From NCBI GenBank assembly GCA_026225095.1, contig JAMFSC010000037.1:1-64000 (forward strand): DNA of 64,000 bases, in the 5' to 3' direction. Below the pieces are notes generated by a model that ran no database searches, was not told where the DNA came from, and worked only from the letters and a program-made list of their open reading frames with translations. The stretch is from a bacterium (GTDB lineage: Bacteria; Acidobacteriota; Terriglobia; Terriglobales; Acidobacteriaceae). Made by a program: the position numbers and the translations under genes. Shown piece by piece: positions 34,257 through 42,462 of this stretch (the stretch's first letter is position 1; each line of letters starts with the position of its first letter).

Positions 34257-35773
34257 CTTGCTCCCTCGGTGACTGGCTGCTGCATCTCTGGCGCTGGGAC
34301 CGGCGCGTGATTCGCGGTAAGTTTGCGAACAATGTTGGTGGTGGAGAAACCCTCCACGGTGGGAATGATCTCGACCCTGCCCCCCGCCGCAAGCACGACC
34401 TCGTGGCCGACCACGGTGTCGATGGCGTAGTCACCGCCCTTGACGAGAACGTCGGGCCGGAGCTGTTGAATCAATTGGAGCGGCGTGTCCTCTTCGAAGA
34501 GCACCACGGCATCGACCGCAGCCAGTGCGGCCATCACGCGCGCGCGCTCCCGCTCCCCCACGATTGGCCGGCTTGGTCCTTTCAGCCGCGAGATGGATTC
34601 ATCCGCGTTGAGACCCAGCACAAGCTTCGAGCCGAAGCGACGGCAGTCCTCGAGCAGGGTGATATGGCCGACGTGCAGCAGGTCGAAGCAGCCGTTCGTA
34701 AACACGATCGTCTCTCCATTGGCCCGCCAGTCGGCGACGCGATGGGCGAGACGCTCCCGATCGAGGATCTTCTCGCCAGAGGCCACACCGGAGCTTGGTG
34801 TCAGCAGTCCTACCAGATCATTGGCCGCGATCGGCACCGTTCCGACCTTCCCGACCACGATTCCGGCGGCCAGGTTCGCCAGTTCCACCGCGGAGGCGAT
34901 CTGCAATCCCCCAGCCAGCGAGGCAGCCAGCGTAGCGATGACGGTGTCACCGGCCCCCGAGACGTCGAAGACCTCACGCGCGCGCGCCGGAGAGTGGAAG
35001 CTCGAATCCGGCTCGATGATCGTGATGCCTTTGTCGCTCATGGTGACGGTAAGAAAGTCGAAGCCATGCTGTTCGCGCAGACCGCGTGCGGCCGCCAGAA
35101 GATCTTCTGTACGATGCGCGGGAACACCCGTGGCGGTCGCAAGCTCGGACAGATTGGGGCAGACGGTGGTGGCCCCGGAGTACTTGCCGAAGTCCGGCGT
35201 TTTGGGGTCGGCCAGGATCGGAATTCCGGCCGCGCGGGCGGCGCGGATGACCGCCTCGCAAAGGTGTTGCGTCAGAGCGCCCTTGGCATAATCCGACAGG
35301 ATGACAGCATGGACTTTGCCGGCCAGATCGACCGCACGCTGCTCCAGGCGGTCGAGTTCGACCTGTGGGTACGGGTCGCTGCTCTCGATGTCCAGACGGA
35401 GAAGCTGCTGATTCCGACCGACGATGCGGGTCTTCGAGATCGTTGGCAGGCTGCTCGAAACCACGCCGACCGTGTCGATCTGTGCGGTCTGCAGGATGGC
35501 ACCAAGCTCAGCCTGATCTCCGTCCGCCCCCCAGAATCCGGCAAGGAACGCCTGGCAGCCGAGGCCCGCGAGATTCATGGCGACGTTGGCCGCTCCGCCG
35601 GGACGGGCGTAGCGCTGGGCATGGCGCAGCACGGGAACCGGCGCCTCCGGCGAGATGCGGTCCACCTCCCCTAGTATGTAGCGATCCAGCATCAGATCGC
35701 CCACCACGAGAACCTTCAGGCGGCTGAATCCACCTTCGAGCAGGCTGAGAATCGATTTTCGTTCAGGCAACAT
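34253..35773 (-). CDS. hldE: Bifunctional heptose kinase/adenylyltransferase (HldE)
   Basis: A 506-residue two-domain enzyme. The N-terminal ribokinase-like domain phosphorylates D-glycero-D-manno-heptose 7-phosphate at C1 (GDLMLDRYILGEVDRISPEAPVP, ARPGGAANVAMNLAGLG, and the catalytic DVSGAGDTVIATLAAS). The C-terminal cytidylyltransferase-like domain forms ADP-heptose (TNGCFDLLHVGH, GLNADESISRLKGPSRP, LVKGGDY). The order of domains and length match HldE of proteobacteria. The D-sedoheptulose isomerase (gmhA) and the phosphatase (gmhB) are not in the window. It is translationally coupled to hldD, with a 93-nt gap to the GT9 gene upstream. Confidence 0.95.
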   Translation of the reverse strand: MLPERKSILSLLEGGFSRLKVLVVGDLMLDRYILGEVDRISPEAPVPVLRHAQRYARPGGAANVAMNLAGLGCQAFLAGFWGADGDQAELGAILQTAQIDTVGVVSSSLPTISKTRIVGRNQQLLRLDIESSDPYPQVELDRLEQRAVDLAGKVHAVILSDYAKGALTQHLCEAVIRAARAAGIPILADPKTPDFGKYSGATTVCPNLSELATATGVPAHRTEDLLAAARGLREQHGFDFLTVTMSDKGITIIEPDSSFHSPARAREVFDVSGAGDTVIATLAASLAGGLQIASAVELANLAAGIVVGKVGTVPIAANDLVGLLTPSSGVASGEKILDRERLAHRVADWRANGETIVFTNGCFDLLHVGHITLLEDCRRFGSKLVLGLNADESISRLKGPSRPIVGERERARVMAALAAVDAVVLFEEDTPLQLIQQLRPDVLVKGGDYAIDTVVGHEVVLAAGGRVEIIPTVEGFSTTNIVRKLTANHAPVPAPEMQQPVTEGAR

Positions 35774-35866
35774 CTTTGCGAAGGCCCCCGTTCGGGTTGG
35801 TCAAGCTGGTACGGTCTGGGGAGGCTGGCAACGACCGTGTCGCCAACAGAGCTATCTGCCTGACTA

Positions 35867-36991
35867 TCATCGCACCTCAACCAGCGTGGAAGTGGCCGGG
35901 ACGACTTCGACGATCTCCGCCATCACCTCATCCACTGTGATCGAGGTGATGCACTTCTTCTTCTGAACAATGCACGTCTCAAGTCCGCATCCCTCGCAGT
36001 CTACGTGATGGTAGAGAACACGATGTTGATCCCCATAGGGAAACCACACCTTTGGGATATTCCGCGCGGCGAAGATGGCCACGCACGCTGTCTGTACGGC
36101 CGCCGCAAGGTGCATCGGGCCGGAGTCATGGCCGACAAAGACGACCGCTCTTGAGAAGACAGCCGCGCTCTGCCGTGGCGTAAGTTGGCCGCAGAGATTG
36201 ACGACGGGACCACCCGAGCCCTCGCGCCAACCGTCGGCGGCGTATTCACTCGTCTCGTACTCCTCCGGCGCCCCCGCCAGGGCTAGCGCGTGATCCGGAT
36301 AGAGGACCGCCATGCGGGCGAGCAGGGCACGCCAGTTCTCGCGCCCCCAGTCCTTGGACTGCACCTTCGTCCCGACGCTCACGGCGATCAGGGGACGACC
36401 CTCCGTCGGCTGGAGAACGTCGGACGCGCGCATATGCTCCGCCTGTGTCAGCCTGAGGTCCCAACTCGCCGCGTCATCAATGTGACCGTCGCCCAGTTCT
36501 GCCAGGTTGCGTACCAGGCGCTTCCCCTCGGGTTCAAGCACGGGCCTGAGGCCGTCGGATCCCACCGTGCGGTGGTTCTCCATATCTTCGGTCACAGGAA
36601 CGCCAATCTGCCGGCCGATACCACAAAGCCGGAAGAAGACCGCATCGCGTCTGGCAGCAGCCACCCCGCGCCGCGGTCCGAGGTAGATCAGCACGTCTGG
36701 GCGCCAGCGAATGAGCCGCCACCACAGACCGGCCAGTTCTCGAAGGCTGCGGGTTCCAACCGCATAGCGAAAATACCCCTGCACCAGGCCGGTGTGCTCG
36801 AGGATCGCGGCGGCCGGCGGGGCCTTGGCGTTGACCGGGAAGTTGGTCAACATCCTGCGGTCGGCTCCAGGGAAGGCGCGCGCAACCAAATGCAGAGCCG
36901 GAAGGGCGATCAGGGTATCGCCCAAACTGCCGAGGCGGTAGATGAGAACCTTCTGAAATGGTCTGTCAGGTCTTCCCGGGGAGGCGGCCAT
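35867..36991 (-). CDS. Glycosyltransferase family 9 (heptosyltransferase-like)
   Basis: A 374-residue GT-B enzyme of family 9, the LPS heptosyltransferases WaaC/WaaF/WaaQ. Typical features are the N-terminal KVLIYRLGSLGDTLIALPALHLV, the C-domain start GRPLIAVSVGTKVQSKDWG, the donor-binding VVNLCGQLTPRQSAAVF, and FVGHDSGPMHLAAAV with the conserved Asp. The Cys-rich stretch DCEGCGLETCIVQKKKC near the C-terminus is like the GT9 pattern 'CSPCY...C'. Which core heptose it adds cannot be told. First in the leftward run GT9, hldE, hldD, ATP-grasp, and divergent from the DUF4254 gene. Confidence 0.87.
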   Translation of the reverse strand: MAASPGRPDRPFQKVLIYRLGSLGDTLIALPALHLVARAFPGADRRMLTNFPVNAKAPPAAAILEHTGLVQGYFRYAVGTRSLRELAGLWWRLIRWRPDVLIYLGPRRGVAAARRDAVFFRLCGIGRQIGVPVTEDMENHRTVGSDGLRPVLEPEGKRLVRNLAELGDGHIDDAASWDLRLTQAEHMRASDVLQPTEGRPLIAVSVGTKVQSKDWGRENWRALLARMAVLYPDHALALAGAPEEYETSEYAADGWREGSGGPVVNLCGQLTPRQSAAVFSRAVVFVGHDSGPMHLAAAVQTACVAIFAARNIPKVWFPYGDQHRVLYHHVDCEGCGLETCIVQKKKCITSITVDEVMAEIVEVVPATSTLVEVR

Positions 36992-37090
36992 GGAGTGATT
37001 TTATCCTGCCCAATCGCCGGATCGCCGAAAGCACGCCCGGCAGTCTCTCAAAGCACCCTTTGACCCAGTCGGTGTAACCTAATCGAAGGT

Positions 37091-37720
37091 ATGGACGATA
37101 GCCAGATCCCCGACGCGGTCCACCTGCCGCACCTGCACGATACCTGGACGGCCCAGTGGCACGTCCAGTCAATCCCTGTCGATGAAGCCCCCGCATCACT
37201 GACTGATCTCATTCGAGCTCAGCATCGGGCCAACTTCGATCTATGGCACCAGGAGGATGAGGCACGCGACCCCCAGGCTCCAGACGCGCGCATCTCTGCA
37301 GTCAAACACGCCATCGACGCGCTTAACCAGCGACGCAACGATCTGGTCGAGACCATCGACGGTTCTCTGGTCTCCGCCCTCCCCACGAATCAGCAGTGTG
37401 CCCTGCACTCGGAGACCCCCGGCATGATGATCGACCGGATGTCGATCCTGGCGTTGAAGATCTTCCACACCCGCGAAGAAACAGTAAGAGAGTCCGCGAG
37501 CGCCATGCACCGGGAAAAGAACACCGTCCGCCTGAGGATCCTTGAGGAGCAGCGCCAAGACCTGGCCGCATGCCTCGACACGCTTCTGGCCGAGCTTCGT
37601 GCCGGCCTCCGGAGGTTCAAGATCTATCGCCAGATGAAGATGTACAACGATCCGGATCTGAATCCGATACTCTACAATCCGGGCCGCCAGCGCCGAGATT
37701 CGAACGAAGGAAAAGGCTAG
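37091..37720 (+). CDS. DUF4254 protein
   Basis: A 209-residue, largely helical cytosolic protein of unknown function. It carries the family pattern: RANFDLWHQEDEAR, the K-AIDALNQRRNDLVETID segment, and SETPGMMIDRMSILALKIFH. Members are often found beside heptosyltransferases and LPS core genes, and here too it diverges from the GT9 gene with 99 bp between the starts. A regulatory or chaperone role in heptose transfer is possible but unproven. The start ATG is preceded by AAGG at suitable distance. Confidence 0.85.
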   Translation: MDDSQIPDAVHLPHLHDTWTAQWHVQSIPVDEAPASLTDLIRAQHRANFDLWHQEDEARDPQAPDARISAVKHAIDALNQRRNDLVETIDGSLVSALPTNQQCALHSETPGMMIDRMSILALKIFHTREETVRESASAMHREKNTVRLRILEEQRQDLAACLDTLLAELRAGLRRFKIYRQMKMYNDPDLNPILYNPGRQRRDSNEGKG

Positions 37721-37735
37721 CGGACGGGGTGGGGG

Positions 37736-37764
37736 TTGACCTTGCGCTCCGATCTGCGTATAAA
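37736..37764 (+). promoter_or_regulatory. Sigma-70-type promoter of TPR gene
   Basis: TTGACC, a spacer of exactly 17 bases, and TATAAA match the consensus at ten of twelve positions. It lies about 77 nt upstream of the ATG chosen for the TPR gene and 15 nt after the DUF4254 stop, so the TPR gene is probably transcribed independently. Confidence 0.65.
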
Positions 37765-37840
37765 ACCGACACACGTGATCGGTTCCTCATAGCACGGCGT
37801 TCTGCGCCTTCACGTGTGCGGAATGGTATACAGGATCGAC

Positions 37841-38404
37841 ATGGCTCAGACAAAGACGGCATCTTCCTCCCCGACAAAACGTTCTCCGCGAACCCTCGCA
37901 GGAAGTGCGCATGCCTTGGCTGACGAGTCACGGACCCACACCTTGAAGCTGTACGAAGCCGCCCTGAAGCTGATGCAGGAGGGCAAGTATGAGTCCGCCC
38001 ACACCGCCTTCGAGAAGATGCTCGCCTCCAGCCCGCCGGACCTCGCACACAGCATCCGTATGTACATCAATGCGTGTGTTCAGCAGGCCTCCCGCGGCAA
38101 GACCCAGTTCCTCTCGAACGAGGAGCACTACGACTACGCGATCTCGTTGCTGAACAGCGGCAACTATGAGGACGCCCGTGAGGAATTCCAGGCAATCCTC
38201 GCCAATAACGAGTCGGCGGACTACGCCTTTTACGGTCTGGCCGTCCTGTCCAGCATGACCGGCGAGTCGCATCGCTGCCTCGAGCACCTTACCGAGGCCA
38301 TCCGACTCAATAGCCGCAATCGGATCCAGGCCCGTGCCGATTCGGACTTCCAGGACATGGCAGACGATCCGCGGTTCACCGAACTGCTTTATCCTGAATC
38401 CTGA
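37841..38404 (+). CDS. TPR-repeat protein
   Basis: A 187-residue soluble protein. After a basic, low-complexity N-terminus (to about residue 30) it shows at least three helix-turn-helix TPR-like units: LYEAALKLMQEGKYESAHTAF, YDYAISLLNSGNYEDAREEF and ADYAFYGLAVLSSMTGESHRCLEHLTEAI. It ends with a short acidic tail. No signal peptide is visible, so it is expected in the cytosol as a protein-binding adaptor. Upstream in-frame GTG (37814) and ATG (37823) codons exist, but the ATG at 37841 begins the natural basic N-terminus. The partner is unknown; yvcK follows 126 bp downstream on the same strand. Confidence 0.78.
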   Translation: MAQTKTASSSPTKRSPRTLAGSAHALADESRTHTLKLYEAALKLMQEGKYESAHTAFEKMLASSPPDLAHSIRMYINACVQQASRGKTQFLSNEEHYDYAISLLNSGNYEDAREEFQAILANNESADYAFYGLAVLSSMTGESHRCLEHLTEAIRLNSRNRIQARADSDFQDMADDPRFTELLYPES

Positions 38405-38530
38405 AGGTTTTCTCCCTGGGCCTGTGTCTCCTCTGCCGATTTGCCGTCAGCCGAGTTCACCCGCTATTCCGGGAGGACGTCTGGCCTGGTTCTGAACCTG
38501 GCCTAATGTTGGGCCGGGAGATGATGCATT

Positions 38531-39622
38531 TTGAAGATTGCGGTGAAACAAGCGGCACGAGATCGCGAAGGAGAACAGGCCGCGGGTCTGCGGGTGGTGG
38601 CCATTGGCGGTGGTACCGGGCTCTCGACCCTGCTTCGGGGGCTCAAGCGGTACGTGGCGAATCCGGCAGGCGCCCAGCCCCTTTCGAACTCGCACTGCGG
38701 CGAGGAACTGTGTCAGATCAGGGACCTGGCTGCGGTCGTGACCGTGACCGACGATGGCGGATCCTCGGGACGCCTGCGTGAAGATTTGCAGATGCTTCCC
38801 CCGGGCGACGTTCGAAATTGCATGGTCGCACTATCGGAAGACGAGCATCTCCTCTCGAAGCTCTTCCAGTTCCGCTTCGGCAAGGGCGATCTCCAGGGAC
38901 ACAGCTTCGGAAACCTGTTCCTCGCGGCGCTGACCCACATTACGGGCGACTTCGCCCAGGCCGTGCAGATGTCGTCGCAGATCCTGGCCACTCGCGGCCG
39001 CATCTATCCCGCGACCAATACCAATGTGACACTTGCCGCACTCATGGACGACGGCACGATCGTGAGTGGTGAGACCAGCATCACGGCCAGCAAGAAGAGC
39101 ATTGTCGAACTGATGATCGAACCCGCGACGGCCCAGCCCCTGCCCGAGACACTCGAGGCGATCGCCCAGGCCGACCTGATCTCGCTTGGTCCGGGTTCCC
39201 TCTACACGTCGCTCATTACGAACCTGCTCGTCCAGGGCATTCCAGAGGCGCTCGCGAACTCTTCGGCTACCCGGGTCTTCGTCTGCAACCTCATGACCCA
39301 GGCGAATGAGTCGCTGGGCCTGAGCGCTTCGCAGCATATTGAGAAGATCCTGCAACATCGAGGCACCACTCGGCGACCCATCTTCGACTACGCCATCATC
39401 AACACGGCCCCCATCTCTCCCTCTCTGCTGGCCCGCTATGCGCAGGAGGGACAGATGCCGATCGAGGCGGATCTCGACCGCATCCGGTCCCTTGGCGTCG
39501 AGCCGATCGTGGGTAACTTCGTACACGAGGGCGATGTGCTGCGCCACGACCACGACCGCGTGGCCGAGCGTCTGCTCGAACTCGGCCTGGCCCGCACCCG
39601 GCTCGCGAATGCGCTCAGCTAG
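38531..39622 (+). CDS. yvcK: YvcK/CofD-like protein (gluconeogenesis factor)
   Basis: A 363-residue protein of the YvcK family, related to 2-phospho-L-lactate transferase CofD. It has the nucleotide-sugar binding start AIGGGTGLSTLLRGLK, VVTVTDDGGSSGRLRED, PGDVRNCMVALSED, and HSFGNLFLAAL. In Bacillus and mycobacteria YvcK binds UDP-GlcNAc and is needed for cell-shape control and peptidoglycan metabolism on gluconeogenic carbon. It usually sits with rapZ and whiA, which are absent here. The start codon appears to be TTG at 38531 with GGGAG upstream; no in-frame ATG lies near. It converges with rlmN, overlapping it by 4 bp at the 3' ends. Confidence 0.9.
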   Translation: MKIAVKQAARDREGEQAAGLRVVAIGGGTGLSTLLRGLKRYVANPAGAQPLSNSHCGEELCQIRDLAAVVTVTDDGGSSGRLREDLQMLPPGDVRNCMVALSEDEHLLSKLFQFRFGKGDLQGHSFGNLFLAALTHITGDFAQAVQMSSQILATRGRIYPATNTNVTLAALMDDGTIVSGETSITASKKSIVELMIEPATAQPLPETLEAIAQADLISLGPGSLYTSLITNLLVQGIPEALANSSATRVFVCNLMTQANESLGLSASQHIEKILQHRGTTRRPIFDYAIINTAPISPSLLARYAQEGQMPIEADLDRIRSLGVEPIVGNFVHEGDVLRHDHDRVAERLLELGLARTRLANALS

Positions 39623-40821
39623 ACGTTCGTAGCCGTTATCGTCACCAGCGTAGCAGGATCGGGAACCTCGATCGTCCTCTTCAACTGCCCGCACGCCGCG
39701 TAGATGTCGCGGCCGCGGGGGCGGCGGATGTATGCCGGTACCCCACTGCGGCGGAGGTGTCCCTGAAACGCGGCGACGGCTTCGTCCGTGGGCTGGTCGA
39801 AGGGCATATCCGGGCCGGGGTTCCACACGATCAGGTTGACCTTGGCCCGCATATCTCGGAGCAGGTCCACGAGTTCGGCGGCGTGTTCAAGCTGATCGTT
39901 GACGTCCTTCAGCAGCACATACTCGAAGGTGACGCGTTCACGGGGACGCAACGGGACCTCGGCAACCGCCTCCAGCAGGGGCTGGATAGGCCATTTGCGG
40001 GTAATCGGCATGATGCGCTCGCGCACGATGTTGTTCGAAGCATTGAGCGAGACCGCAAGCTTGGGACGGATAGGCTCTTTGGCGAACTCGAGGATCGCAG
40101 GCAGGATGCCGGAGGTCGACACCGTCATCCGCGACTCGGGGATGCGCATCGGACCGGTCAGCAGGCGGACCGAATCCATCAAGTTGGCGAAGTTGAGAAA
40201 AGGCTCACCCATCCCCATGAAAACAAGGTTGATGCGGTCAGGATTCCCCTGTCCCCGCGCGCTCCCGATCTCGACCGAGTGGCGGCTGAGCAACACGGCC
40301 ACCTGTCCCGCGATCTCCCCGGCGGTGAGGTTGCGGCGAATGCCAAGCCGGGCGGTCAGGCAGAACTGGCAGTTGACGGCGCACCCCACCTGGCTCGAGA
40401 TGCAGATGGTGGCACGTTTGTAGCCCGGGGTGGCCTCGTCGTCGGCCTCCTCTTCGGTGGCGGCCGGGGTTCCGTCCCCGCGTTCGCCACCGTCGCCCTC
40501 GGGCATCCAGACGGTCTCGACGGTCTCCCCGTCGGACATCCGCATGAGGTAGCGCTCGGTCCCGTCGATGGACCGGGCGATCTGGGCGATCTCCGGCAGA
40601 CCGACGGTGTAGCCCTCGGCCTGCATCGCCTCACGTAGGGCGAGAGGCAGCGTCGTGACCTGGTCGAGCGACTCGACACGCTGGCGGTAGAGCGCCTCGT
40701 AGAGCTGGGTGGCGCGATAGACGGGTTGGCCCATCCGCTCCACGATCTCAGTCAACTTTTCGAGGGTGCTGCCGAAGAGGGACTTTGGCGTTGCCGGTTC
40801 TGTGTTGCGATGCACGCCCAT
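39619..40821 (-). CDS. rlmN: 23S rRNA/tRNA m2A methyltransferase RlmN
   Basis: Radical-SAM enzyme that methylates C2 of A2503 in 23S rRNA and A37 in some tRNAs. The 400-residue product has the cluster motif CxxxCxxC at Cys147, Cys151 and Cys154, the mechanistic Cys140 just before it, and the methyl-carrying Cys377 in IYAACGQL. Between the N-terminal domain and the core (about residues 107-135) there is an acidic Gly/Glu insertion not seen in E. coli RlmN. The ATG is immediately preceded by a G-rich run (GGGGGGAGGGGGG on the minus strand) that would serve as ribosome-binding site and belongs to the gamma repeat. Confidence 0.95.
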   Translation of the reverse strand: MGVHRNTEPATPKSLFGSTLEKLTEIVERMGQPVYRATQLYEALYRQRVESLDQVTTLPLALREAMQAEGYTVGLPEIAQIARSIDGTERYLMRMSDGETVETVWMPEGDGGERGDGTPAATEEEADDEATPGYKRATICISSQVGCAVNCQFCLTARLGIRRNLTAGEIAGQVAVLLSRHSVEIGSARGQGNPDRINLVFMGMGEPFLNFANLMDSVRLLTGPMRIPESRMTVSTSGILPAILEFAKEPIRPKLAVSLNASNNIVRERIMPITRKWPIQPLLEAVAEVPLRPRERVTFEYVLLKDVNDQLEHAAELVDLLRDMRAKVNLIVWNPGPDMPFDQPTDEAVAAFQGHLRRSGVPAYIRRPRGRDIYAACGQLKRTIEVPDPATLVTITATNV

Positions 40822-40822
40822 A

Positions 40823-40878
40823 CCCCCCTCCCCCCTGAAGTATCCAAAGTATTCAAAACACAGGACCTAAGTCTAGAC
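40823..40878 (-). repeat. Gamma repeat, copy 2 (rlmN promoter and RBS)
   Basis: A 56-bp gapless match to 2106-2161. On the minus strand it reads TAGACT (complement of 40870-40875), 16 bases, AATACT (complement of 40848-40853), then GGGGGGAGGGGGG one base before the rlmN ATG. Thus it could supply both a promoter and the ribosome-binding site with a very short leader. Promoter strength is inference from weak hexamers (four of six in each). Confidence 0.65.
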
Positions 40879-40902
40879 CTTGAATCCTCGCCGGAACGGC
40901 AA

Positions 40903-40928
40903 AAGGCCCGGCTGCGTGGCCGGGCCTT
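40903..40928 (-). terminator. GC-rich hairpin, intrinsic-terminator-like
   Basis: AAGGCCCGGC and GCCGGGCCTT are exact complements around the loop TGCGTG, a 10-bp stem. On the minus strand it is followed by TTTT, as in an intrinsic terminator; on the plus strand only two T follow. It lies upstream of both divergent genes (rlmN and the M16 peptidase), so no annotated gene ends here. Confidence 0.6.
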
Positions 40929-41070
40929 CCCTGTTTCGCTCATTTTATTGTAGCAGGCTTGTCAAGTCCGGCTCTTTTCGGCGAGATGTGGATGGCCCTG
41001 GTCCTCCCGTCGGCTGGCACGAGGCCGGTTGCTATGTGACGTGTGACACAATAACGGGTGAAGGAGACGC

Positions 41071-42387
41071 ATGTCCGTAACCCTGGTTGAAGAGCTTCTG
41101 CCCGCGAAGAGTCCCGCACGCAACATCCGCCGCACCGTCCTGCCGAATGGCCTGCTGGTCCTGACAGAGTCGATGGAACACGTTCGCAGCGTCTCGATGG
41201 GCGTCTGGATCAACTCGGGATCGCGCGACGAGGCTCCCCCTGTCAACGGGATCTCGCACTTCGTCGAACACATGGTCTTCAAGGGCACCGCGACGCGTTC
41301 TGCCCAGCAACTCGCCCGCGAGGTCGACCAGATCGGCGGCAACCTGGACGCGTTTACCGGGAAAGAGCAGGTCTGTTTCAACATCAAGGTGCTGGATGAG
41401 AACCTGGTCCCGGCCCTCGACCTGCTGAGCGACCTGGTGCTGCACCCGACATTTACCGCGGAGGATATCGCACGGGAGCAGGGTGTGATCCTCGAAGAGA
41501 TCAAGATGGATGAGGATAACCCCGATTACCTCGTCCACGAGACCTTTACCCAGCACTTCTGGAAGGGTGACGCACTCGGCCGGCCGATTCTCGGGACGGC
41601 GAAGACGGTCTCGAGCTTCGACCATGAGGTAGTCCGCAGGGAGTACGGGAGCCGGTTCACCCCGCGCAACATGGTCTTCTCGGCGGCCGGCCGGATCGAG
41701 CACGACGCCTTCGTAGCGCAGGTGGAGGAGCATTTCTCGGATCTCGCTGCGTCCGAGGGTGAGGGTCCGGCAAAGCCGGTCGCCCCGGTCTCCAATCCGC
41801 ACATTACGTTGAAGAACAAGAGATCGCTCGAGCAGGTCCAGGTCTGCATGGGGGTTCCGGCACCTTCGGTCCAGGATGTGAGGCGCTACGCGGTGTACCT
41901 CTTGAACACGATGCTGGGAGGTGGGATGAGCTCGCGGCTCTTCCAGACCATCCGCGAGGACGAGGGAATGGCGTATTCGATCTACTCTGAGATGAATCCG
42001 TTCCGGGACGCGGGGTCGCTGAGCGTGTATGCAGGGACCTCGGTAGACAAGGTAGAAAAGCTCTTGCGGCTCACCCTGCTGGAATTGACCCGTCTCAAGC
42101 AGGAGATGGTGAGTGTGGCCGAGCTGAAGCGGGCCAAGGACCAGTTGAAGAGCAACATCGTACTCGGGCTCGAGAGCAGTTCCAGCCGGATGGCCAACCT
42201 GGCGCGCCAGCAGATGTACTATGGCCGTTTCTTCGGTGTGGACGAGATCACCTCGGAGATTGAGGCGGTGACACCGGAGCAGATTCAGGACATTGCCCGG
42301 GAGCTCTTCCAGAGCGAGAAGATCGCCCTGACAATGTTGGGGAACCTGGGAGGGTTGAAGATCGGGCGGGGCGACCTTATCTGCTGA
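41071..42387 (+). CDS. M16 family zinc peptidase (processing-peptidase-like)
   Basis: A 438-residue inverzincin. The zinc motif is HFVEH at 63-67 within NGISHFVEHMVFKGT, with the distal Glu in LEEIKMDEDNPD around residue 144. The C-terminal half-domain has GGGMSSRLFQTIREDEGMAYSIYS, the conserved substrate-binding Arg/Tyr region. Length and pattern match bacterial PqqL/YmxG-like and mitochondrial-processing-peptidase beta-like enzymes. No signal peptide is seen, so it is probably cytosolic. The ATG has GAAGGAG at ideal distance. It opens a plus-strand run with the pilin-like and lolA genes, 75 bp before the former. Confidence 0.93.
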   Translation: MSVTLVEELLPAKSPARNIRRTVLPNGLLVLTESMEHVRSVSMGVWINSGSRDEAPPVNGISHFVEHMVFKGTATRSAQQLAREVDQIGGNLDAFTGKEQVCFNIKVLDENLVPALDLLSDLVLHPTFTAEDIAREQGVILEEIKMDEDNPDYLVHETFTQHFWKGDALGRPILGTAKTVSSFDHEVVRREYGSRFTPRNMVFSAAGRIEHDAFVAQVEEHFSDLAASEGEGPAKPVAPVSNPHITLKNKRSLEQVQVCMGVPAPSVQDVRRYAVYLLNTMLGGGMSSRLFQTIREDEGMAYSIYSEMNPFRDAGSLSVYAGTSVDKVEKLLRLTLLELTRLKQEMVSVAELKRAKDQLKSNIVLGLESSSSRMANLARQQMYYGRFFGVDEITSEIEAVTPEQIQDIARELFQSEKIALTMLGNLGGLKIGRGDLIC

Positions 42388-42462
42388 TCCCGAACACAGT
42401 CAATTTATGATGAGCTTGCGGGCTGCTAGAGTGGACGTGGCAGGATTGAGGCATTCAGAACA

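Noticed and set aside
34307-35674. Plus-strand frame opposite hldE (455 residues)
   Set aside because: Shadow ORF; hldE on the minus strand has complete kinase and adenylyltransferase motifs.
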